The notes: generated by a model from the letters alone, not told the origin. A stretch of DNA of 64,000 nt from Odobenus rosmarus divergens (GCF_000321225.1 NW_004451886.1:1-64000); one strand, 5' to 3'. Counted from the stretch's first letter, positions 13,089-25,769 are shown. Made by a program: numbers and translations.

Positions 13089-14050
13089 TTTCTTTGGTTC
13101 CTACTACTTCTAAACCCTAGCAGTTGGTGCCCATGTATTCATGCTTCCTTCCTCAAAAGCAAGTGGCCCTCCCTCCTCCAAGGCTCTGAGAAAGCAGAGA
13201 CTTTTCTTCTATAGTTATGATGAACCCGGCTTAGTGGTGGGCAGAAAGTATCTGGGGGCACCAGTATCCCCACATAATGATGCTACACAAACTAAAGGTA
13301 AGTCAACTGCCCTACACTACAAACCAATCAAACAAGAGCCCAAATCCAAGACTTCCAATTAAAAATCTACTCCTCTTCTCATAATCTGAATACAAATCTA
13401 CTTTGTTTCTCTCACTGGGCTGGATATATTTAACTTACCACTTCTTTTTTTTATTCTCCAGTTTACATAGAGAACATTTTATCAAAGAATTGGCCTCTCA
13501 TAATCATATGGCTAATTACTTATCAGAACCAAAACATCAACTAAATTTTATGAGTTAACAAAAACTGAGGTAAAATTGAATCAACCATCACACAAAATGA
13601 AACTTGCATGCTGGTCTTGGGTTGTTGTCAAAGATAAGGTATCCCTCAGCAAGACTATTCAAGAATGTAAGATGTCACCTTGCAGGTGATGTAAACAATG
13701 TATTATACTGGCACAAGGTCTCCAAGGTGATGAAATAGAATTTGTCACCCATAAATCCAGGAACAGATAGAGAATCTTAGTGAATAAGCCAAGAAATATT
13801 AGACGGTTTTAAAAAATGCATACCATAAGCACTAATCCTGCTGTGATACACAAAATTAATGGACGAGTAGTTTCAGTAGCAAGAGACCATCTGTATTCAT
13901 GTACACATCCTTATATTTATAATATCTTTATAATATACTAATTCAAACTACTGGACTCTAAGATTCATAGAGGATTTGGAGAATCAACATTGTAAGCAAA
14001 AAGAAAGGTCAGGACAGCCAATCATAGAAGGGAAAGTACGGGGTCATTTT
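13089..14050. other. Stretch without recognised genes or repeats
   Basis: Follows the MLT1-type LTR. A 73-codon frame at 13141-13362 lacks any recognisable domain. This could be unrecognised MaLR internal sequence, but no second LTR was found. Confidence 0.4.
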
Positions 14051-14068
14051 AGAAAATGAGTAATTCAG

Positions 14069-14282
14069 TGGCTCAGATGGTTGAGCGTCTGCCTTCGGCT
14101 CAGGTCATGATCCCAGGGTCCTGGGATCGAGTCCCGCATCGGGCTCCCTGCTCCTTGGGAGCCTGCTTCTCCCTNNNNNNNNNNNNNNNNNNNNNNNNNN
14201 NNNNNNNNNNNNNNNNNNNNNNNNTCTCTCTCTCTCCGTCTCTCATGAATAAATAAATAAAATCTTTAAAAAAAAAAAAAAA
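14069..14282 (+). mobile_element. CAN-SINE, 5'-truncated, containing a sequence gap
   Basis: The copy begins inside the head at tggctcag, so the first dozen or so bases are missing. An 18-bp perfect TSD (agaaaatgagtaattcag) at 14051-14068 and 14283-14300 shows that the truncation happened at insertion. The CT linker is replaced by Ns. Confidence 0.93.
14175..14224. other. Assembly gap, 50 N
   Basis: A run of exactly 50 N falls in the CT-rich linker of the SINE. The round number suggests a placeholder, so the true length is unknown. Any frame crossing it is an artefact. Confidence 0.98.
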
Positions 14283-14689
14283 AGAAAATGAGTAATTCAG
14301 TTTAATTTATAGGAAAGATAAGTGAAAGGAAACAGTAAAAAATAAGAATGTAAAATTAGGTTGGGAGAAGCTTTGAATGCCAGGCTAAGAATTTCATATA
14401 TATATATAAATATATAATTTCATATATAATGGGGGGGCAGTGGACATTTTTGTGTATAGGTCTGACCAACAATCCTGAACATTGTTTTCTTTGTAAGGTA
14501 ACAAGACATAACAAACATGTTTTTGTTACATCAAAACATAAAACATGTTCTTGACATAACAAGAATATGCTTTAGAAAGATTTTTGTGAATGGAATGTAT
14601 GTAGGATGACTTGGAAAGGAAAGGATTAGTGATGGGGAGGATACCATAATAGGTCAGATGAGATAAAATAAGGGTATAATGTTATTTCT

Positions 14690-14869
14690 ATTTCTTATGA
14701 TATAATAAGCAATAATAGCTAACATGAATATAGCACTAACAATGTACCAAACACTTCTCTAAGCACTTACATGAGATAATTCATTTAATCCTCAGAGCTC
14801 ATTTATGAGTAGTTATGATTTTTATCCTCATTTTACAGGTAAGGAAACTATATAGGAGTTAATAGATTT
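14690..14869 (-). repeat. MIR, left part
   Basis: The phrases agcacttacatgagataatt and tttacaggtaaggaaact are the reverse-strand MIR core. The element continues after the SINE insertion, at 15110-15160 (caatgtcatacaactagtaa). Confidence 0.75.
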
Positions 14870-15096
14870 AGGTGCCTGGGTGGCTCAATCAGTTAAGCAT
14901 CTGCCTTTAGCTCAGGTCATGATCCCAGGGTCCTGGGATTGAGTCCTGCATGGGGTGGCGGGGGGGTCCTTGCTCAGCAGGGAGCCTGCTTTTTCTTCTC
15001 CCTCCGCCTGCTTCTCCCTCTGCTTGGGCTCTCTCTTGCTATCTCACTCTCCCTGTCAAATAAACAAAAAAAATTTTAAATTCTTAAAAAAAAAGA
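14870..15096 (+). mobile_element. CAN-SINE inserted in a MIR
   Basis: Has the full head, a small G-rich expansion near 14950 and an A-rich tail. The TSD agttaatagattt lies at 14857-14869 and 15097-15109. It splits the MIR, which dates the SINE as the younger element. Confidence 0.95.
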
Positions 15097-15409
15097 AGTT
15101 AATAGATTTGCCCAATGTCATACAACTAGTAATTGTTAAGGCTACCACTTTGAATAATAGTCTTTAGAAGTCATAACTCTATACAATACTGATATGTAAT
15201 AAAGAATACACAATTTTGTAAATGCAAAAATAGTCTCTTTTGATAGCTATTTATCATGTCATTCCATTCTATGTACGCATGTATATGTGTTATATTTTAT
15301 TTATTTTTATTGTTGATCTGAATGCATCTAGGTTCATCTTAGAAAGAAGCAAAATACTTTAGAAAGAAACAATGTTCAGGATTGTTAGTCATTATTATCA
15401 CTCTTTTAT

Positions 15410-15520
15410 TTCTCCTATTTCAGTGATATTTACTGAGCACTTGCTTTGTGTCCAGCACTGTGCCCTTCACTAAGAGACAGATACAGTTCTTGCTCTCATT
15501 GAGCATGAGTTTTTTTAGGT
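15410..15520 (-). repeat. L2 3'-end fragment
   Basis: The phrase tttactgagcacttgctttg followed by tgtccagcactgtgcc is the reverse complement of the conserved L2 3' end. Confidence 0.5.
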
Positions 15521-15697
15521 TTTACATTCTCTATGTGTCCCAGTACTGTTGGTCTGGCCATATTCTTTGTAGAGCAGTTGTTGCTATATCTGTCTGCGTT
15601 TTCAAACTAGTATCCTTTTTAAAATTGTATTTAAAATATTAACATACTAGAGTATAGACAAGAGGTGTTTGAAGTTATAAAATGCCAAGTCTCAACC

Positions 15698-15962
15698 ACT
15701 TTCTTTCCTTTTTATTCAAGTATAATTAACATACAGTGTTATATTAGTTTCAAGTATATAATGTAATGATTCAACAAATTAGATATATTTCTCAGTGTTT
15801 ATCATGATAAATGTACTCTTAATCCCCTTTATCTATTTCACCCATTGCCCAACCACCTCCCCTCTGGCAACCACCAGCTTGTTTTCTGTATTTGCGTCTG
15901 TTGTTTGGTCTCTTTTATTGTTTATTCATTTGTTTTGTCTCTTAAATCGCACATATGAGTGT
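15698..15962 (-). mobile_element. Carnivore L1 3' end, 5'-truncated
   Basis: Reading right to left, this is the 3' UTR of the carnivore L1: caccacctcccctctggcaa split across 15840-15880, and agtataattaacatacagtg near the T-rich end at about 15700. Only the last ~260 bases were copied. The T-rich left end corresponds to the poly(A) tail. Confidence 0.8.
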
Positions 15963-16390
15963 TTCAGTGGTTCTCCCAAACTCGGTGGGACTCCGCCATC
16001 TCTTGATCATCTCCACCACACAATAGAGTGGAATGATACTAAGGCAGTGGATTCTGTGAGATACATATGAAAATCACAGATTGTATGCAGCTGCAAATTA
16101 TGGACTCTTACTAACATTATTTATTCCTACCTACTGAAAAAAAATCTAATTTTTAGCAATGAAAGGTAAAGCGTTCTTGTGTTAATGGTACTGATATTGG
16201 GATTGAACTCCTTAATGCTGTGACATTCAACTTTTATTTGATGATTAATTGCTTAATTATATGCGTATTTTTTGCTCACAACTGGCATATGTTTAGGGAC
16301 ATTGAATGTATATGATTTATTGAACATTTTTTGTATACATCAACATTTTCACACCCTACTCAGTATATTTACCTTACTTTTAAAGTTTTT

Positions 16391-16567
16391 TTTAAAAGAT
16401 TTATTTATTTATTTGAAAGAGAGAGAGAATGAGAGAGAGAGAGCACATGAGGGAGAAGCAGACTCCCCGCTGAGCAGGGAGCCCGATGCGGAACTCGATC
16501 CCAGGACTCCAGAATCATGACCTGAGCTGAAGGCAGTCGCTTAACCAACTGAGCCACCCAGGCGCCC
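16391..16567 (-). mobile_element. CAN-SINE
   Basis: Reverse SINE with a short GAGA linker. The TSD taaagttttt is perfect at 16381-16390 and 16568-16577. Confidence 0.94.
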
Positions 16568-16577
16568 TAAAGTTTTT

Positions 16578-18250
16578 CTTAATTGAATATCCCTTCTTAT
16601 ATCACTGTGAAGGTTATTTTTCACTTATGTATTCTTCATGTTCATTCTTTCAACTTGGGCACACAGAAAGCATTTTATGAAAAAGATTACAAAACATATA
16701 AATGACAAATGTTTCAAAAATGTTTGAAGAACCATATAAACATATGAGGCTCCATAATCATATATCCAAATCCTGAGGCTTCATTTTTTTCCCTATACAT
16801 TTTAAATATATCACATTGCTAGACCATGCAAATTCATTAACAATAGTCTCAGATTTTAAAAGTAAGGGTGAAAATTACTCTTTTGTCAGGGGCTAGGCTG
16901 TGCTTAAGCTTTAGTATATGAATGAATTTTCCTAGTAACTTTATAAGCTCCCTGGAACTACTCAATTTTAAAAGAAACCATGATTAGTTTGTCTTCCAGA
17001 ATTGCTTCTTTTACAATAGAAAGTAAGACATAAATAATTTTCCCTCATTGTCTTTCTTTACAGAGTCTTGATTTGCATTTGGCTAGTGCAACATTTAACA
17101 ATCTTAATTGGATCATCCTTTTATTCACCTAAAAATAGCTATTGAAACATTATTCACAATCATTTTGTACCGGACCAAGCAAGTCATTTGTGAAAGAACA
17201 AATCTTTCTATAAGCAATGTCATGTAGTCTAGTACGCATCGGGAACAAATGACTAGTGGTGAGGAAAAAGTCCATAGAGAAAACTACACTTTTTTTTTGT
17301 TGTTGTAAGTTTAGAAAGGGGAGAGAAAATAATTTTAGGTGTCTGGTACATTAATCAATCAAGAAAATACTGAAATATATATTTTGTTTTGAAGATAACT
17401 TTTATCCTGTGAATATTGCACATCACTTCTTTATATGAGAGAAAAGAAATTACCTTCACTCAACTCATTACTACTGACAGCGTATTATATGAGAAGACAT
17501 CAGAACATGAAACAGCAAATGTTTTCCATCTCAAAGCAGTTTCAAAGATGGGAGGAAATTACATTTTGTTCACTTCATATTCCCATTTCTAATCACTAAT
17601 TTCTGCAATCAGCTGCGAGTGTGATGAACTGTAGAACTGGGAAATTTCATTTTCCAGAAATCTGCTCATAAAAAGCAAGCAAAAGAAATCCATTAACCTC
17701 TCTTCAGAAGTAAGGGAAGAAAACTAACTTCCATCTGAGTGGCAGTTGCATAAGCTCAAGAAACATAGATGCAAAGTGTTCTTTGCCTGATTAGCTATCT
17801 AAGGGAGCAGGTATGTTGTTTAGAAAATTTTCCACAAGGGCGAATACAAGAAATGAGTCACATTAGAAACTCTCAAAGTTTGGTTTGGGTTACCTCAAAA
17901 GGTTGAACAGTTATAATGAATAATAAGTACCTGGATTTATTTGATTCTATCCTACAATGAGTTTCCCATTGAGCTACATACCTTGTCTTATCTACTCTTC
18001 ATTTCTTCAGGACTCTAGAGGGATATCGAGTCCTCCACAATGGTCCTCATTCTTTCAGTTTCTCAGATGATGTTAGATATTTTCTTCTGTGATCTCTCCT
18101 GGCATCTTGTTCTTAATTCTATTATTGTCCTTATCATAATACTGTGTTTATTTTCTTACGCCTCAGTATTAAATTCCAAAATATAAATTTCTCCAGACAT
18201 GGATACAATCTTCTATTCATTTATCCCCCTGTCTAGTGTAATATATTATT
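16578..18250. other. Mostly unique-looking sequence
   Basis: No firm repeat call. The last ~250 bases (18000-18250) have a weak L2-like look (tttatccccctgtctag). There are no credible coding frames. Confidence 0.4.
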
Positions 18251-18641
18251 TGGGGTTTTCCCAAAAGTGAACTCTGATTCAAGGATTCAAATGCAAGGAG
18301 TTTATTTGGGAAGGGCAGAGAACCCTGGCATGAAAATGGGGCAAGCAATACAGAACAGAGAAAATTATTAAGTGGTGAACTACTAAGTATATTAAATGTT
18401 AGGGGAAACTTGAGAAAATGGTCCAAAACCTAGTCCTCAGATTTATCCCTCCTGAGGACAGAGGGAGTTGGGTAACTGAATACCAACTACTGAGAGGAAT
18501 TGATTGAGAGCTGTTCATTCCTTGGCACTTCCAGACTGCTGCTTTGCAATCACGAGCACCACAGCTTTCTGGAGTTTAAAGAAAAAAAACCCTTGGGCAC
18601 ATGTTTATAGATATTGACACTTGGAAGTCTACCTGAACTCA
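18251..18641 (-). mobile_element. 3' LTR of an ERV-L-type element (left copy)
   Basis: This block aligns by eye, in the same orientation, with 21679-22086. Shared landmarks are ggattcaaatgcaaggagtt versus gaatttgaatgtaagtaatt, tggtgaactactaagtatat versus tggtgagctattaaatgtgc, and an A-run followed by cccttgggcac versus ctcttgggccc. Because the internal region reads on the minus strand, this is the 3' LTR. The two copies have diverged strongly, so the insertion is old. Confidence 0.65.
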
Positions 18642-21600
18642 TCAAGAGTATCAAGGGATGTGAAATACATAGCGGATGTTAACGTCTGCATTTTGTACTG
18701 TTCTGATTTACTCGTGCCTCGTGTTAAATTTCCTCCCTCTCATTCCTGTTTCTTTAGTATGGTTGCTAGTCACAATTTCTATGGAGGAGAAAGACATCAT
18801 AAAGGAGGGTTAGTGGAACAAATTACAGTTTTCACTGCTGCAATTAATATCCATCATTTTTCCCCTCTTCTACCCATTCCAGATTCCCCTCACTCTCGGC
18901 CAGCACTTCTGTTTTGGAACGTTTGGCTGATGGCATAATGCAGACCTCATTCCTGATGAATTGGGGCCCCTTGCTATCATGTCCTTGGCAGGCTAAAGTG
19001 GCTGCAGGTGCCCATTTACAATTACTACTAGACATAGAATCACAAAAGAGCTGTTCAAGTGAGTCTCCTTCTCCACATTATAGAGCAGCAGTCTTAGCAC
19101 CCCATAATAATCAGGATCAATTTTCTATTCTGGCATAAGAATGACATTTTGCCTACTAGTCTACTGGCCAATCGGGTGTAGCCATAACTTTCATGCCGGT
19201 GTGCTAAATTTAGTGGTGCTACCAACCTTTCTTAGACAATTCATCTTCTTCATTCTGGAAACTTTTAATGATTTATCTTCTACCCCGTGATACATATGGT
19301 TTTACGAGGGCATCCAGAGCACATGTCACCTTTCCTTAGGTAAAATTAATATGGTGCCCTCAATGTAGTAGATCAGTGTGATGTAATGTGTAATGTCCTG
19401 ATGATCAACGTCCTGTCTGACTTTCTTGTGATGAAGAAGGTCAACCTCATCCAATAACAAAACTGAATCTTTACTGCTATTTATTCCAAGTGAATGTGAA
19501 TGATTCTGATTCTCCATGACAGGGATTAAAGGAATGTATTAGCTAAATCGATAGCTAGATACCAAATCCTAGAATTTATGTAAAATCTTACCTACCACCT
19601 ACAACACAATAGCTGTGATTAGGACTACCACTTGAATAATTTATGGTAGTCTGTCATTGCTGTAATCCATGTGGCTTTTTTAGGGACCAGACTAGTAAAC
19701 AGGGATATAAGTGGTGCCCCTGGATCCTTTAAGTTATTGAGAGTAGCACTAATATTTACCATTTTATCCAAAGTAGAGCATTAGTTCTGATTTACTTATA
19801 TCAGTCAGGGAAAAGAGTGTAGTGTGAGGTCTTCCTCTTGGCCTTTCCTATCATAATGGCTTTTACTCCAGAGGACAAGGAACCAATGTGTGAATCAAGA
19901 CAACAACAAATTATCTCCATCCAGGAGAAGTAGGGCTGGAAAATAATTGGGCACATTGTGAGATGGGCTTTAGTTAGGATCCCAGTTATCACCTGGCCTT
20001 TAAACGTCTCAATCTAACAGTAGGGTCTTGATGGCATTTGAGTCTTCAAGTATCATTGTCATTTTACATTCTGTATTCAAATATCCTAAAAATTTTAGTA
20101 GACCCATTTCCCCATTGTACAAATATTTTAGTAAGTGACTAAAGGTAACTTTGGGGAATATGGAGGAAAATCATTACTCAATATATTTTGCTGCTTTGGG
20201 TTCTTTTGCAAAATGACCCAGCCTCCACCTTAAACAATGAGCTCTGGGTCATAGAATTGCCTCATATGTAGAAACTAGATGAGACATCATGGTTTTCCAT
20301 TGTGGCCACTGACGTCACTCTTTAGTTCTCTCATCCTTGATCTTTTCTGGTCACATAGGCCAAGGAAGTCACTTGTCATCTTTTTCTCTATCTCACCTCT
20401 TGGAATATCATGGTATGTTAGATATTACTATAGATTATTGCAAGTCAGGTCCCCTTAGATGACATCTACTTTGCTTCTGACAGTTAAATGTTTCTGCATG
20501 ACACTTATTATCTCAGAATTGTATTATCTCCTTTGACCCTAGAGAGCTCAATGCCATAGAGATTTACCCTACCGTCAATCTTCATTTACAAAGAACAGCC
20601 AACAGTGAGCTTCTTAATGATGCTAGTTCCCTTCCCACCATTGTTACTGTTATAACAAAGTAGATGTTTCTGGGGTCTATTAGGGAATATAGACAGCTGT
20701 TATGTCATTGGATATTTGGGAATAAGCACTTTCACTCTTCTCCTTTTGTACTTTCCTCAATATGCTATCAAGGCACCCTAGTCAAGCATCCTTATGATCT
20801 ATACCCAGGAAACTTCTAATGTTTCTTGGCAGTAGATATGTTAGTTATGTCTTGCAGGTCTATTAGTGATAAATATTTATCTTCTACAGCAGAAGAAATA
20901 CTTCGCTTGGGCTATGCTGAAATATGACCCTAGTTATTTGCCTAGAATGTGCAAAGGAAGATGGGGTCAAATCTCAGAGGACAATTACTATTTTTTGAGG
21001 CATCTGCCTCATGTAAGTCCTCTGCATGGTCCTCAGACAAGGACAATTTTCTGTCCTTGAGCAAGGGGCAGTAAACCACTTCTGCAGTCCCAGGGCATTC
21101 ATGGACTGAGGAGGTTCAAGGTTACTTAGTACATTCACACAGATGTTGCCATTTAAATTTCAAGGTCCCAATACTTCTGCATCATAATCCTTACTCTATA
21201 ACAAAGGCCTCCAGTGACTGAAAGGGAGAAAAAAGGGCAAAAAAAAAATTGCAATTTGCTTGATGCACTATCTTATCTTGGGCCTTGTTTTTAGCCAGGT
21301 ACAGGAGGTGAGAGTCTTTGGCTCCAAATAAAAACTTCTGACTCTTCTATTGTGGTCTGAATTGGTGGTTGGCGAAACTAAACCTGTCCTATCCTTTCTT
21401 TACTGCATCATTGGCATTTAATGAGAACAAACCAACTCCATATTTCTTGAAATTCCCATTATTATCATATAAGCCAAATGTTGAAAAATTACATGATCAA
21501 TGCATCCCCCTTTATCTCTATCCTATCCCAATTCGGTACAGGTGAGACTTAATAATTGTAACACTATAGCATTCCAGGGGTTATGCTTCCTCTACCAGAG

Positions 21601-21678
21601 CAACCAATGGGCTTCTTGTTGTCATTTGACTATAATGATCCAGGAACTACTTCTTGGGACCACTTCTGATAAACTTAG
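18642..21678 (-). mobile_element. Degenerate internal region of an ERV-L-type element
   Basis: About 3.0 kb between two LTR-like blocks. On the minus strand the frame at 19326-19517 contains a stretch around HYITLIYYIEGTILI that resembles the area around the reverse-transcriptase active-site motif of ERV-L elements, with the YxDD aspartates not intact. No frame in the region is longer than about 105 codons, and stops and frameshifts break everything. The length is well below that of a complete ERV-L interior, so large deletions are likely. It has no coding ability. The family assignment rests on this one motif plus the layout. Confidence 0.5.
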
Positions 21679-22086
21679 TGTGGTTTTTTCAAAAGCAGAT
21701 CCAAAGACAAGAATTTGAATGTAAGTAATTACTTGGAAGAGCAGGAAACATGGTTTTAGAAGTGGGGGACATAATACAGGAAGGGAAATCTGTCAATAAA
21801 TGGTGAGCTATTAAATGTGCATCAGAGCTATTTAATATGAATCTAGAGCATGGTGCAATTCTGAAGAAAGATGAATAACATATCTAAAAATTACTCTACC
21901 CAAAGAATAATGGAACTAGAGTATTTATATATCATCTCCTGACAATAATTCATTGAGAGTTGCTGGTGGTAGTGATGATAGTGGGTTCCATGATGAATAT
22001 TACATCTTTTAATAGTTTCAATTAAAAAAAAAACCCAAAACTCTTGGGCCCAAAGATGAACATGTTGACATTTGGAACTTAATGCA
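21679..22086 (-). mobile_element. 5' LTR of an ERV-L-type element (right copy)
   Basis: Partner of 18251-18641 (see landmarks there). It starts at tgtggttttttc and ends near aatgca. The pairing in direct orientation at ~3.4 kb spacing is the main evidence that the interval is one element. Confidence 0.6.
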
Positions 22087-22489
22087 TTTAAAGAAAGTAA
22101 TGAGTGGGCATAAAGAACATCTACTACACATTGTATGTAGGATATATTAAGTGTAGAAAAATATATGACGAGTATTAATCATAGGAAGCATAATCATAGC
22201 CCATAGGAAACTGGGCTCTTAGGAAGTTAATTTTCATATGAAAATAATTGAACTTTCAAAAGACACTGTATTTAAATGTGAGCTTTTATGAAAGCACAAG
22301 TTTACTGTTGAGTACAGGCAAAATGTAATGCAAAAATATAGCTTCCAGAACAATAGGACGGGTTTTGACGCATGGAGTCAAAGTCATTCTACATATGAGA
22401 ATTTGCATGATTTATTATCTCTAATAGTAATTTTATCTGTCTCAATCTTGACAAATTATTAAAACTCTTTGAGTGTCAGGGAACTTATT

Positions 22490-22900
22490 TGAAAGCAGGA
22501 GTTTATTGCAGCTCATGTTATGGCTGCAAGTGACAGACTCAAACAATAAATAGCATATTTACCATCTCTCATAACATGAGGTCTGGAGGTGAGAGAACCT
22601 CAAGAGTTGATAAATCCAGCAACTTATAGTTAATGTGCCACATTTCCGTCTTCTTGCTCATCCATTCTCAGCCTGGATGTAACGTAGCATGTATGTTGGT
22701 TTGGCTCCTCCTCACAGTTCAAGGGGTTCATGTGCAAAGGATAATATCCAAAAAAGAATATATCTGTTTTGTGTCCACTTTTTTACTCTGAAGAAAATCC
22801 CAAATATCCTGTAGCAAACGTTTCCTCACTTTCCATTGCCAAGATTCTATATATGCTCACGTCTACACTAATCACATAGCAGTTGGGAGACAATTCTCCA
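22490..22900. repeat. Probable ancient interspersed repeat, family not assigned
   Basis: The segment around cataacatgaggtctggagg and cctggatgtaacgtagcatg has the word order of a medium-reiteration mammalian repeat recognised by eye. Strand and family cannot be fixed without a library search. Confidence 0.3.
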
Positions 22901-22934
22901 TGGTGGTCTCATGTTTCTGCATGTATTGCAAGCA

Positions 22935-23345
22935 GATGTACTGAGTGCTCTCTGTTCTGGACCATCTTTTGAAGGATGTTTGCATAATGAAAAAGCCTTG
23001 AAAGATAGAAATAGTGTGTCCCTTTGGAGCAGAGAGTACGTTTACTTATACTCTTGGCAAGTAAAGATAGTGTCTTCTTTGGGATTAAAGACAGTTCTGC
23101 TTATTGAACATGATAAAAGACTGCGGTCCCTTAAGTTTCAGTTTCCTCTTCCATGTTGTGCTCACTGTGTGTGCAGGGGTGAGCTGGCCCTCTTTGCCTC
23201 ACTCTGTGGGGATCATGGCTCAGAGATCTGGTGCAAAAGCTGCTGCTATTCTGGCTACTGATAATGTGGTGGGTTTTAAACTGTGCTTTATTTGACTCGG
23301 AAATAACATGTCTTCTACCAGAAACTGTGGAACTGTAGTGGGCTA
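22935..23345 (+). mobile_element. Possible LTR fragment
   Basis: The words gaacatgataaaagactgcg, gtgtgcaggggtgagctggc, tgtgctttatttgactcgg and ttctaccagaaactgtggaa resemble the 3' half of an old ERV LTR. Frames on both strands here (22911-23261, 23131-23424) do not resemble known proteins and are taken as by-products. Confidence 0.35.
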
Positions 23346-23555
23346 ACTTTTTAGCTAGCAAGTCGGGTAGAAGCTCAGACCTGCACAATTCATGAGATAA
23401 AAGGAATAAAAAGGTCCAATACATAAAAGCTTACACCCTGAATCTGGGACTATTTTAAGCCATTTCACTTAAGAGTAGAGCAAAGAAAATTAGAATTCTA
23501 TTTATAAAGTATGTATCTGGAGATGGCTATTGGATGAATAACAACAATAACAACA

Positions 23556-23754
23556 GGGGCGCCTGGGTAGCTCAGTCTGTTAAGCGGCTGCCTTTGGCTC
23601 AGGTCATGATCCCAGGGTCCTAGGATCAAGTCCCACATTAGGCTCCTTCCTCAGCAGGGAGCCTGCTTTTCCCTCTCCCTCTGCCTGCCACTCCACCTGC
23701 TTGTGCTCTCCCTCTCTCTATCTCTGTCAAATAAATAAAATCTTAAAAAAAAAA
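23556..23754 (+). mobile_element. CAN-SINE, full length
   Basis: Head ggggcgcctgggtagctcag, with one change in the A-box area. The TSD aataacaaca lies at 23546-23555 and 23755-23764. Confidence 0.95.
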
Positions 23755-24331
23755 AATAACAACACTACAACACACATACACGTATACACAAACTATTTTC
23801 CACAAGGCTAATAAATACCTTGTAAAATCATTTGGATTAATAGATGTATATTTAATACCTCTAGCCACTTGATAGATATTTAATAAGTGCAAACATCCTT
23901 TTATAAAAATGGATTATGGCATGACTACTGCTTTTCAAAAATAATTTATGAATATATAAAGTAATATATAAATATTTTAAAAGTCCAAATACAAAATATA
24001 AGTTAAATATCCATTTTTGCTTCACAATGGCTGAATAAATGCAAATTTTTTGAATCTCTCCTCTCTTTCAAAATCTCATTAAAAGAGAGAAGAAACATAA
24101 AATTGAAAATAAATCTTTTGCAATATTAGGAAATGTGGAAGGCAGCATTTAGCAGATAAAAGGAAGAAGAATTTCTGAGAATATAAATAAAAATGAGAGT
24201 AGGTTATACTGATAATCAATTCTAATGAAACCAAGATGCAAAATTGGGTTGAAAGTATTATTTTTAATTATATGAGAGTATATAGAATGGAAACTTCAGA
24301 ACCATTCTTATGCATAAATTAAAATTTGCCA

Positions 24332-24859
24332 AAAATAGTACTACCCTACAATCCATCAATTGCACGACTAGGTATTACCCAAAAGATACAAAAATACAGA
24401 TTTAAAGGGATACATGAACCCTGATGTTTATAGCAGCATTATCAACAATAGCCAAACTATGGAAAGAGTCCAAATGTCCATCGACTGATGAATGGATAAA
24501 GAAGATGTCAGTCAGAGATGTCAGCAAAATAAGTCAGTTGGAAAAAGACAAATACCGTATGATTTCATTCATAAATGGAATTTAAGAAACAAAACAGGTG
24601 AACATATGGGAGGAGTGGGAAAAAAAGAGAGAGGGAAACAAACTGTAAGAGACTCTTAAGGATAGAGAACAAACTGAGGATTGACCGAGGGAGGTGGGCG
24701 GGGAATGGGCTAGATGGGTGATGGGTATTAAGGAGGGTACTTGTTTGACGAGCACTGGGTGTTGTATGCAAGTGATGAACCACTGAATTCTACTCCTGAA
24801 ACCAATACTGTACTGTATGTTAACTAACTAAAATTTAAATAAAAATTTGAAAAAAAAAA
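24332..24859 (+). mobile_element. Carnivore L1 3' end (ORF2 C-terminus plus 3' UTR), 5'-truncated
   Basis: Contains the L1 word order from attacccaaaagatacaaaa through ccaaatgtccatcgactgat and taagaaacaaaacaggtgaa to tgttaactaactaaaattt, ending in an A-tail. Relative to the usual order, a segment of roughly 100 bases is missing after gaagatgt near 24508. A weak flanking match (aatttgcca / aattgcca) may be the TSD. It is a 5'-truncated dead copy. Confidence 0.85.
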
Positions 24860-24929
24860 TTGCCATAAGATTTGTTTCAATAATTGGGACAAAAAAATGT
24901 ACATTTCCAATTCATACCTATGCATAACA

Positions 24930-25569
24930 ATAAATATGGGTAAATAAATCTGGGTAAATATGAAATCTCACTAAAAAATATACTAAAAGCAAAAATACAA
25001 ACAAAAACAAAAGAGATTTTGTTCTTTGCATGGTGAAAAACTTTCAAATGAAAAAATAAATCTATCTATAAACAGACTTTGGATGTGGAGGGCCTTTCTA
25101 AAAAGGAAGGGAAAAGATCTCCAAGGAAAAAAGACTAGCAAATTTAGCTGAATAAAAAAGTCTTGTGCATGTCAAAATTCATCACGATCAAAGTCCAAAT
25201 AAAGCCATAGTTTGAAAGAAATTTAAAACTCCTACAAATCAACATGAAAAAGACAAGTAACTTAATAGATAAATTTGAAAAAGTTATGAAAAAGTAATTA
25301 TAAAAGATGTTGAAACCAGAAAAATGATTAACTGTGTTGGCAATAAAAAGGATTTAAAAATGAGATATTTTGGAACTAATTATTTGGGCAAAAATACTCA
25401 AAATTGATAATATTAAGTGTTAGTAATGGAAAAAGATTTTTTTCATACAGTATTTTGTGGAAGAATGAATTGGTAGAATCCTTTTGTGGGCAATTTGACA
25501 GAATGGATAAATTGTCAAAATTTACCTCTGCGTTGCTGCAGAGATTCCATGTTAAGAATCTATCCTAAA
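24930..25569 (+). mobile_element. Old L1M/HAL1-like LINE, left part
   Basis: The A-rich sense strand carries L1-like phrases (aactcctacaaatcaacatg, tgtgggcaatttgacagaat). It continues across the SINE at 25570-25769 to about 25955 (atagtcaacaagtagaaaat, tccaataagagagga). It is highly diverged with no long frame. Confidence 0.55.
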
Positions 25570-25769
25570 GGGGTGCCTGGGTGGCTCAGTTGGTTAAGCA
25601 GTTGCCTTCAGCTCAGGTCATGATCCCAGGGTCCTGGGATTGAGCCCCAAGTCAGGCTTCCTGCTGAGTGGAGAGCCTGCTTCTCCGTCGCCCTCTGCCT
25701 GCTGCTCTGCCTACTTGTGCTCTCTCTCTATTTCTCTGTCAAATAAATAAATAAAATCTTAAAAAAAAA
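25570..25769 (+). mobile_element. CAN-SINE inserted in an old LINE
   Basis: Full SINE with tail aaataaataaataaaatctt plus A-run. A 16-bp TSD (aagaatctatcctaaa / aagaatctgtcctaaa, one mismatch) lies at 25554-25569 and 25770-25785. Confidence 0.95.

Noticed and set aside
14056..14256. Frames reading like VAQMVERLPSAQ or WVAQLVKHLPSAQ (also at 29222-29449, 32688-32873, 52480-52689, 59682-59921)
   Set aside because: They are all the same translation of the CAN-SINE head in one frame. The shared peptide reflects the repeat and not a protein family.
15963..16075. Possible hAT (MER5-like) end starting with cagtggttctccc
   Set aside because: Only the first bases resemble the terminal repeat. No matching opposite end or 8-bp duplication was found.
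22911..23424. Overlapping 97-116-codon frames on both strands
   Set aside because: They overlap an LTR-like block. Opposing frames in the same bases with no recognisable motifs argue against real coding.
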